From Palsa-461 sp040414865 (GTDB lineage: Bacteria > Actinomycetota > Acidimicrobiia > Acidimicrobiales > RAAP-2): 7,136 bases of DNA. The stretch lies in contig JBEDUR010000011.1 of the NCBI GenBank assembly GCA_040414865.1, positions 1 through 7,136 of the forward strand, read 5' to 3'. The position numbers and the translations under genes are program-made. This document shows, one piece after another, positions 1 to 4,742 of the stretch. How positions within the stretch are numbered: the stretch's first letter is position 1; the number at the start of each line of letters is the position of its first letter. The notes under the pieces are model-generated. The model saw nothing but the letters and a program-made list of their open reading frames with translations, had not been told where the DNA came from and ran no database searches.

Positions 1-905
1 GCCGGCCACAACTTGGCCTGGACGATGCGCCGGGTGCCTTCGTAGCCCGCTTCCCAGGTTCCGAACCGGACGCCGGCCGTCGCCCGGAACCGCGGACGGG
101 CCTGGATGCGCATCCAGGCCTCGGTGATGATCCCAAGGATCCCTTCGGACCCGATAGCCAGGCGGTTGGGGTCCGGACCCGCGCCCGAGCCCGGGAGCCG
201 GCGTGTTTCCCACCAGCCCCGCGGGGTGAGCATCCGCACCGACTCGACGAAATCGTCGATGTGGGTGTGGTTGGTGGCGTAGTGCCCGCCTGAGCGGGTG
301 GCGATCCAGCCTCCGAGGGTCGAGCCGGTGAAGCTCTGCGGGAAGTGGCGAAGGGTGAAGCCGTGCGGTCGGAGCTGGTCCTCCAAGTGAGGGCCGAAGG
401 CGCCGGCCTGGATGCGGGCCGCCCGCGAGGTCCCGTCGATCTCGAGCACCCGGTCCAGCTCGTCCAGGGCCAGCGTGACGATCGGGCCGCGGTCCTCGGG
501 CGGGGTCACCCCCCCGACCACCGACGAGCCGCCGCCGTAAGGGATCACACAGTGACCGTCGGCGACGCACCAGTCCAAGACGGCCTCGAGCTCGGCATCG
601 GTGCGGGGATGGGCGACGGCGTCGGGCGGGTTGGGGTAGCGCCCGAACACCGCGTGGTTCACGCGGTCGTAGCCGTATGAGTGGTAGGCGCGCTCCCAGG
701 TGTCCTGCCGGCAGAACGCCGACAACGAGCCCGGGACGGCGATCCTCGGCACCCGCAACTCGAGCTCGTCGAGCCGGGGGATTCTCGGGGCTACGAGCTC
801 GGTGCCCAAACGGGCTGACAGGGCGGCTGCCGCCTCCTTCCGCTGCGCTTCGGTCGGCTCGTCGGATTCGAGACCCCAGATCCACAGGCTTCGGCGTGGC
901 GTCAT
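1..905 (-). CDS. FAD-binding oxidase, alkyldihydroxyacetonephosphate synthase-like (3' end outside window)
   Basis: Open frame of 301 codons from ATG at 905-903, running off the left edge without a stop. The protein begins with a basic W-x-W-G stretch (residues 8-11), as AGPS-family proteins do. It then shows the VAO/PCMH FAD-binding fold: the pyrophosphate loop PYGGGSSVVGG at about 122-132, the STLGGWIATRSGGHYATN segment at about 195-212, MLTPRG at 225-230, and the IGSEGILGIITEA block at about 251-263. These match the order in eukaryotic and mycobacterial alkyl-DHAP synthases, which exchange the acyl chain of acyl-DHAP for a fatty alcohol in ether-lipid synthesis. The C-terminal substrate domain, with the Tyr and His residues used by AGPS, lies outside the window, so the reaction is not proven; another FAD/FMN oxidase such as a D-lactate or glycolate-type dehydrogenase is the alternative. 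A GGAGGTG ribosome site 6 bases before the ATG fixes the start. It is transcribed divergently from the peroxidase gene. Confidence 0.85.
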   Translation of the reverse strand, partial: MTPRRSLWIWGLESDEPTEAQRKEAAAALSARLGTELVAPRIPRLDELELRVPRIAVPGSLSAFCRQDTWERAYHSYGYDRVNHAVFGRYPNPPDAVAHPRTDAELEAVLDWCVADGHCVIPYGGGSSVVGGVTPPEDRGPIVTLALDELDRVLEIDGTSRAARIQAGAFGPHLEDQLRPHGFTLRHFPQSFTGSTLGGWIATRSGGHYATNHTHIDDFVESVRMLTPRGWWETRRLPGSGAGPDPNRLAIGSEGILGIITEAWMRIQARPRFRATAGVRFGTWEAGYEGTRRIVQAKLWP

Positions 906-911
906 ATCGGG

Positions 912-918
912 CACCTCC
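912..918 (-). promoter_or_regulatory. Strong ribosome binding site of the FAD oxidase gene
   Basis: On the minus strand this reads GGAGGTG, a near-full match to the anti-Shine-Dalgarno sequence. The GGAGG core is 8 bases from the ATG at 905-903, which decides that start. A TACGAT hexamer on the same strand at 965-970 could be a -10 element, but no convincing -35 box is visible. Confidence 0.65.
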
Positions 919-1031
919 GGACGCTCGTCACGACTCGGCTCAGGGCCCAGTGGGCCGGAGGAGGATCGTAGTGTCGAGTGCCCGGCCGGTCCCGGGGCAC
1001 GTTTGGCGGCGCCGGTCGCGCCGGCAGGGGT

Positions 1032-1037
1032 TAGCCT
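1032..1037 (+). promoter_or_regulatory. Candidate -10 element giving a leaderless peroxidase mRNA
   Basis: TAGCCT fits the actinobacterial TANNNT -10 pattern and ends 7 bases before the ATG of the peroxidase gene. In leaderless actinobacterial genes the transcript begins at the start codon with exactly this spacing. No Shine-Dalgarno sequence is seen at the normal distance, which supports the idea. No clear -35 box is seen, so this remains an inference. Confidence 0.35.
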
Positions 1038-1044
1038 CCTGGGC

Positions 1045-1533
1045 ATGGCTCTTTTCGACATCCCCATCGCCACCCTGGAGGGGGAGTCCTCCTCCCTCGC
1101 GTCGTACCAGGGCAAGGCACTCCTTCTCGTCAACGTGGCCTCCAAGTGTGGCCTGACCCCGCAGTACTCCGGGCTCGAGAAGCTCCAGGAGACCTACGGG
1201 GAGAAAGGGTTCAGCGTTGTCGGCTTCCCCTGCAATCAGTTCGGTGGCCAGGAGCCAGGAACCTCCGAGGAGATCGCGACCTTCTGCTCCACGAACTACG
1301 GGGTGACCTTTCCCATGTTCGAGAAGATCGACGTGAACGGAGAGGATCGGCACCCGATCTACCAGGAGCTGACGCAGACACCTGATGCTCAGGGCAACGC
1401 CGGCGACATCATGTGGAACTTCGAGAAGTTCCTAGTTTCGCCGTCCGGTGATGTGGTCGCCCGCTTCCGGCCGCGTACCGAACCCGAGGACCCGGTGGTG
1501 GTGGAGGCCATCACGGACAATCTGCCCGGCTGA
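1045..1533 (+). CDS. gpx: Glutathione peroxidase-family thiol peroxidase (Cys type, probably thioredoxin-dependent)
   Basis: The 162-residue protein has the full family length and reduces hydrogen peroxide or organic hydroperoxides. The peroxidatic cysteine is C35 in VASKCGLTPQY, with Cys rather than selenocysteine. The second signature FPCNQFGGQEP is at 61-71. The catalytic tetrad partners are Q69 and W124-N125 (in MWNFEKF). C81 in the block EEIATFCSTNYGVTFPMF sits where the resolving cysteine of plant, yeast and E. coli BtuE-type enzymes lies; such proteins are recycled by thioredoxin through a C35-C81 disulfide. The oligomerisation loop of animal tetrameric GPX1 is absent. No signal peptide, so cytoplasmic. 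The frame stays open further upstream, but homology begins exactly at MALFDIP, so the ATG at 1045 is chosen. The hxpB-like gene starts 25 bases after its stop, suggesting co-transcription. Confidence 0.95.
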   Translation: MALFDIPIATLEGESSSLASYQGKALLLVNVASKCGLTPQYSGLEKLQETYGEKGFSVVGFPCNQFGGQEPGTSEEIATFCSTNYGVTFPMFEKIDVNGEDRHPIYQELTQTPDAQGNAGDIMWNFEKFLVSPSGDVVARFRPRTEPEDPVVVEAITDNLPG

Positions 1534-1546
1534 GCGTCTGGCGCTC

Positions 1547-1551
1547 GGTGG
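1547..1551 (+). promoter_or_regulatory. Ribosome binding site of the HxpB-like gene
   Basis: GGTGG lies 7 bases before the ATG at 1559, within the 25-base gap after the peroxidase stop. It supports this ATG over the upstream in-frame ATG at 1448, which lies inside the peroxidase gene. Confidence 0.4.
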
Positions 1552-1558
1552 CCGCCCG

Positions 1559-2296
1559 ATGAGCGCGGCCGGCTTCGTTGCGTCGGTCTTCGACATGGAT
1601 GGGCTCCTCGTCGACACCGAGCCGCTGTGGCAGGTCGCCGAGGTCGAGATCCTTGGCGCGTTGGGCGTCCCCATTGACCCGCACGCCTGCCGGCAGACCA
1701 AGGGCATGTTCGTCAACGAGGTGACCCGGTACTGGCATGGGCGTTTCCCGTGGAGTGGTCCGACCCCCGACGAAGTGGCGGTGCGCGTGGTCGACCGGGT
1801 GGGCGAGCTGGTCCTCGACCGTGGCGTGCTGCAGTCGGGCGTGCAACAGGCCATCGACCTGTGTCGTCGGCACGGGCTGGCCCTCGCCCTGGCATCCTCC
1901 TCGGAGTACCGACTCATCGATCTCGTGCTCGACCACTTCGACCTCGCCCAGTACTTCTCGGTGGTGCACTCGGCCGAGGACGAGCCCTTCGGCAAACCCC
2001 ACCCTGCGGTGTACCTGGGCGCGGCGTCCAAGCTCGGCGCCGATCCCACTCGCTGCCTCGCCTGGGAGGACGCGGGCGCTGGGGTTCTCGCCGCCAAGGC
2101 AGCGCGCATGGTTTGTGTCGCGGTGCCTGAACGGGCCGAGCGCGAGCGTCCGGCCTTCGCGATCGCCGATGCGGTCCTCGGGTCGCTGGCCGAAGCCGAC
2201 GACGAGCTCTACGGTCGCCTCGTAGAGACCCGCGAGCTTGGCCCGGCCGGAGGCGCCCGGTTGGGATCCGACCGTAGCGAGGTGGTCGACCCGTGA
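1559..2296 (+). CDS. hxpB: HAD superfamily sugar-phosphatase, HxpB (YniC)-like
   Basis: A 245-residue class IA haloacid dehalogenase-type phosphatase, cytoplasmic. Motif I is FDMDGLLVDTEPLW with nucleophile D12 and acid/base D14. The helical cap covers about 20-90 and carries FPWSGPTPDEV (63-73), which matches the QPWNGPSRQEV cap segment of E. coli HxpB. Motif II is LASSSEY with S113, motif III is GKPHP with K146, and motif IV is WEDAGAG with E170-D171. E. coli HxpB dephosphorylates 2-deoxyglucose-6-phosphate and hexitol phosphates; exact substrates cannot be read here, and a beta-phosphoglucomutase-like role is the main alternative. Motif IV has ED-A where EDS is usual. The C-terminal ~30 residues extend past the typical HxpB end and are low in complexity. 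The gene lies 25 bases after the peroxidase and overlaps the next HAD gene by 4 bp, so the three probably form one operon. Confidence 0.88.
   Translation: MSAAGFVASVFDMDGLLVDTEPLWQVAEVEILGALGVPIDPHACRQTKGMFVNEVTRYWHGRFPWSGPTPDEVAVRVVDRVGELVLDRGVLQSGVQQAIDLCRRHGLALALASSSEYRLIDLVLDHFDLAQYFSVVHSAEDEPFGKPHPAVYLGAASKLGADPTRCLAWEDAGAGVLAAKAARMVCVAVPERAERERPAFAIADAVLGSLAEADDELYGRLVETRELGPAGGARLGSDRSEVVDP
2279..2284 (+). promoter_or_regulatory. Ribosome binding site of the second HAD gene, inside hxpB
   Basis: GAGGTG lies 8 bases before the GTG start at 2293, within the last codons of the preceding gene. Together with the GTGA stop/start overlap it settles the start and indicates coupled translation. 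Confidence 0.6.
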
Positions 2297-3003
2297 CCTC
2301 CGGCTCCCCGCCGAGCGGCCTGCTTCTCGACATGGGGGACACCCTTACCCGACCGATCGGTGGGCGCTGGAATCCCCGGTTCGACTTCGAAGAGGTCCTG
2401 GCTCGTCACGCACCCCGGACCGACCCGGCACTGCTGCCCGGCGCCTTCGCCGCCGGGGAGTCTTTTCTCGAGCAGAGCGAGGCCACCCCGTCCCGCGACG
2501 CATACCACCGTGTGGTCCTCGATCGACTGGGGATCACGGCCCCGTCCGACCGGTTCCTACACGACCTCGATTGCCCTCGGCCGTTCACCGAGGTCGTCGA
2601 GCTCTTTGACGAGGTCCACGCGGTGCTCTCCGAGCTCCGGCGACGCGGCGTGGCCATGGCGCTCGTCTCGGATGCCTGGGCGACGCCAACGCCCGGGTTG
2701 CCGGTGCTCTCACCGCAGGCCTACCCGAATCTGGCTGACCTCGGCCTCGACCGATACTTCGACGCGATCGTGTACTCGGAGGTCCTCGGCTGCTGTAAGC
2801 CCGATCCCCGCATGTACCACACCGCAAGCGATGGACTCGGACTGGAGCCGCAGGACTGTCTTTTCGTCGACAATGCTCACGAGCTGGTCGAGGCGGCCTT
2901 GGCGCTCGGGTACCAGGGTCGCGTGCTCAACCGGGTCGGCCCGCCGGCGACCACGACGGTGCCGGAGATCGCCTCCCTCACCGAGCTGCTCCAACTCTTC
3001 TGA
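2293..3003 (+). CDS. HAD family hydrolase with DxGD-type motif I
   Basis: A 236-residue protein starting at GTG 2293, whose first bases overlap the TGA of the preceding gene (GTGA). HAD features are in order: LLLDMGDTL (nucleophile D13), a helical C1-type cap at about 20-105, motif II LVSDAW with S126, motif III CCKPDP with K169, and motif IV FVDNAHE with D193. Motif I is unusual: position +2 from the nucleophile, normally the acid/base Asp, is G15, and D16 follows. The same DxG arrangement occurs in some active HAD phosphatases such as E. coli YihX, so loss of activity should not be assumed. Motif II to III is about 10 residues longer than in the adjacent HxpB-like protein, because of a Pro-rich insert (about 129-146). 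The substrate is unknown; a phosphomonoesterase acting with the upstream enzyme is likely but not shown. Confidence 0.82.
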   Translation: MTSGSPPSGLLLDMGDTLTRPIGGRWNPRFDFEEVLARHAPRTDPALLPGAFAAGESFLEQSEATPSRDAYHRVVLDRLGITAPSDRFLHDLDCPRPFTEVVELFDEVHAVLSELRRRGVAMALVSDAWATPTPGLPVLSPQAYPNLADLGLDRYFDAIVYSEVLGCCKPDPRMYHTASDGLGLEPQDCLFVDNAHELVEAALALGYQGRVLNRVGPPATTTVPEIASLTELLQLF

Positions 3004-3020
3004 CGCTGCAGCCTTGCCTC

Positions 3021-3033
3021 GGTGCCCCGCACC
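3021..3033. terminator. Weak candidate stem-loop between convergent genes
   Basis: GGTGC, CCC loop, GCACC forms a 5-bp GC-rich hairpin in the 35-bp gap between the convergent HAD and GNAT genes. No T-run follows on either strand, so it could be a bidirectional termination aid or chance. Confidence 0.25.
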
Positions 3034-3038
3034 ACCGG

Positions 3039-3626
3039 TCAACGTTGTGGAGGCGAGGGAGCCACGAGGCCGTGTCGGCTGTCGAACTCCTCTCGCGTGA
3101 TCCCGACGAGGACCACGTCGTGGTACTCGCCCTCGGTGTAGACGCCCCGTCGGCGCCGGCCCTCGACTGCGAATCCATGCCGCTCATGGAAGCGCAACGA
3201 GCCATCGTTGAAGGCGTAGATGCCGGTGTCGCACTTCTGGTAGCCGAGCTCGGCGAAGTAGAAGCGGAGAAGGAGGACGAGGGCTTCGGACCCGAATCCC
3301 TTGCCGCGGTGCTCGCTGCCGATGGCGATGCCATAGGAGAAGACCCCGTTGCGCCGGTCGGCCATGTCGACCGACACGCTGCCGACGACATCGCCGGCCA
3401 ACGTCTCGATGACGAGCCGGGTGGTGTCCCCCGCAGGCCGCTTCGAGGCGTCCTCCTCGCTCCAGTGCCGTTGTGCCTCCCGGGAAACCGGAAGCTCGGT
3501 CTGTCCCCACTGGCGAGCACCTTGGCTGTCCAGGTTGAAGACGCGGAAGGTATCGAGGTCGTCGGGCTCGGGCGCCCTGAGGCGCACCAGCTTCCCGGCC
3601 AGTTCGTTTGACGGAGACGCATCCAC
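3039..3626 (-). CDS. GNAT family N-acetyltransferase (RimJ/RimL-like)
   Basis: A 195-residue protein from GTG 3626. It opens with the RimJ/RimL-type strand LVRLRAPEPDDL (13-24). It carries the central GNAT fold: the VVGSVSVDM strand (80-88), FSYGIAIGSEHRGKGFG (96-112), and the C-terminal YAFNDGSLRFHERHGFAVEG segment typical of this acetyltransferase group. RGKGFG (107-112) is the acetyl-CoA pyrophosphate-binding loop (R/Q-x-x-G-x-G/A). It should transfer an acetyl group from acetyl-CoA to an amine, such as a protein N-terminus or a small molecule; the acceptor cannot be told from sequence. A longer frame from ATG 3746 would overlap the upstream HAD gene by 47 bp and add 40 residues without GNAT character. 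GTG 3626 has an AGGA site 8 bases upstream and places the family N-terminus correctly. It follows the Cof-type gene by 73 bp on the same strand. Confidence 0.88.
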   Translation of the reverse strand: MDASPSNELAGKLVRLRAPEPDDLDTFRVFNLDSQGARQWGQTELPVSREAQRHWSEEDASKRPAGDTTRLVIETLAGDVVGSVSVDMADRRNGVFSYGIAIGSEHRGKGFGSEALVLLLRFYFAELGYQKCDTGIYAFNDGSLRFHERHGFAVEGRRRRGVYTEGEYHDVVLVGITREEFDSRHGLVAPSPPQR

Positions 3627-3634
3627 CCGTCGAT

Positions 3635-3638
3635 TCCT
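3635..3638 (-). promoter_or_regulatory. Ribosome binding site deciding the GNAT start
   Basis: On the minus strand this reads AGGA (in GTAGGAATC), 8 bases before the GTG at 3626-3624. It favours the short GNAT form over the ATG at 3746. Confidence 0.45.
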
Positions 3639-3645
3639 ACACCAA

Positions 3646-3661
3646 CCGGCGATTCGGCCGG
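3646..3661 (-). other. Small hairpin in the Cof-GNAT intergenic spacer
   Basis: On the transcribed (minus) strand CCGGC and GCCGG enclose a six-base loop, 20 bases before the GNAT start. It has no T-run, so it is not a standard terminator. It could tune relative expression of the two genes or be chance in GC-rich DNA. Confidence 0.25.
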
Positions 3662-3699
3662 GACAGGTGGCGAGCGTCGGACAACTCCTCACCACAATG

Positions 3700-4503
3700 T
3701 CAGCCGAGCAATCCCTCCAGGAAGTTGGCGACGCCGTCTTCGTCACAGTCTCCGGTCACGTGGTCGACTGCGGCCAGGACGTCGGGATGGGCATTGGCGG
3801 TGGCCACACCGGTGCCGGCCCAAGTGAGCAGGGGCAGGTCGTTGGGCATGTCTCCGAAGGCCAGGACCGAGCCGGCACCCACTCCGGCGGCATCGGCCAG
3901 TGGCGCCAGCGCGGAGGCCTTGTTCACGCCGGGGGCGACGACATGGAGCGGAGCCTCGGGTCCCGAACAGCTCACCTCCGCCATCGCGCCGACCGACCGC
4001 CGGGCTCGATCGAGGATCTCCCACGGATCGTCGGCGTCGGTGTGACGGACGATCAAGGTGCTGATCGGGCCGGCCACCAGCGTCTCGATTGCCGCAACCG
4101 TGGCCTGCGGGGGGAGCGGCCACCGATTCGGGTAACCCGGTTCTTGCCCGTACGAGAGGCCGATCTCCGCGGCGAAGGCTGCCCCGGCCAGCTCAGAACG
4201 GAGCCGACCGACCGCAGCCCGGGCAACCGTGGCGGCGATCGGACGCTCGTCCACCACCTTCTTGCGGTGCGGGTCGTAGGTGAGGGCACCGTCGCAGCAG
4301 ACCGCCAGCGGGCGGCCGGGCAGCTCGGCGACGACCGGGTCGACCCAGCGGGGCGGACGAGCGGTCACCAGCACGACCGAAGTTCCCGCCCGCCCGGCGG
4401 CGTCCAACGCGGCGACGGTGCGGGCCGACAAGGACCCGTCACGGCGCAACAGGGTGCCGTCCAGGTCACAAGCGACGATCCGGATCTCTTCGCCCAACCG
4501 CAC
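3700..4503 (-). CDS. Cof-type HAD-IIB family phosphatase
   Basis: A 267-residue, full-length cytoplasmic HAD hydrolase of the Cof/class IIB type. Motif I is VACDLDGTLL with nucleophile D13 and acid/base D15. Motif II is LVTARPP with T47. The C2 cap lies between about 85 and 185. Motif III is GVNKASAL with K195, and motif IV is FGDMPNDLPLL with D218 and D222, the Mg-binding residues. The late A-N-A-H-P-D-V stretch (about 236-242) is also typical of this family. Relatives dephosphorylate sugar phosphates, flavin-pathway intermediates or PLP; the substrate here is not known. The start is GTG 4503. Other family members begin only a few residues before the DLDGT strand, and no better upstream start is seen. 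No good Shine-Dalgarno site is present, but CAAGAT ends 6 bases upstream and could be a leaderless -10. It is probably co-transcribed with the GNAT gene. Confidence 0.9.
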   Translation of the reverse strand: MRLGEEIRIVACDLDGTLLRRDGSLSARTVAALDAAGRAGTSVVLVTARPPRWVDPVVAELPGRPLAVCCDGALTYDPHRKKVVDERPIAATVARAAVGRLRSELAGAAFAAEIGLSYGQEPGYPNRWPLPPQATVAAIETLVAGPISTLIVRHTDADDPWEILDRARRSVGAMAEVSCSGPEAPLHVVAPGVNKASALAPLADAAGVGAGSVLAFGDMPNDLPLLTWAGTGVATANAHPDVLAAVDHVTGDCDEDGVANFLEGLLG

Positions 4504-4705
4504 GGCCAGATCTTGCCAGCAGCGACCCGCATTGCATCACCGCTCACTTCGGCGAGCCATAGTCGCCGCACAGGCGAACGTTCGGGCGCTGACCTGCTCG
4601 TGTGCCTGTACCAAACGCCATCTGTGCTCGCGTCGTCCCGCTCATGGTTCACTTGTGGCCGTGGTGCCGAAGCCGAATGCACGTGCCGGCGAGAAGGGTG
4701 CTTGG

Positions 4706-4722
4706 GTCATACGCGTAATGTC
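4706..4722 (+). promoter_or_regulatory. Candidate promoter/operator upstream of the monooxygenase gene
   Basis: The 239-bp gap between the divergent Cof and monooxygenase genes holds an interrupted dyad: GTCAT and ATGTC arms (4 of 5 bases paired) around a central ACGCGTA, with an 8-bp perfect palindrome TACGCGTA at 4710-4717. The right arm overlaps TAATGT (4716-4721), a TANNNT-type -10 hexamer that would put the transcript start about 15 bases before the GTG start codon. A repressor bound here would block transcription. No -35 box is obvious and no regulator gene lies in the window. The rest of the gap shows nothing I recognise. Confidence 0.3.
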
Positions 4723-4733
4723 GTCCCGACTCT

Positions 4734-4740
4734 GGAGAAG
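4734..4740 (+). promoter_or_regulatory. Ribosome binding site of the monooxygenase gene
   Basis: GGAGAAG lies just before the GTG start at 4743, with the GGAG core 5 bases away. It supports the GTG as start in the absence of an ATG nearby in frame. Confidence 0.5.
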
Positions 4741-4742
4741 GT

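Noticed and set aside
700..1533. Longer peroxidase starting at 700
   Set aside because: The extra 115 residues are antisense to the FAD oxidase gene and have no peroxidase similarity; the family N-terminus starts at 1045.
1448..1558. Earlier in-frame ATG for the HxpB-like gene
   Set aside because: It lies inside the peroxidase coding region and would add Arg/Trp-rich residues before the HAD fold.
3039..3746. Longer GNAT protein starting at ATG 3746
   Set aside because: It would overlap the Cof-type gene by 47 bp and add 40 residues unlike the family. GTG 3626 has a ribosome site and the expected N-terminus.
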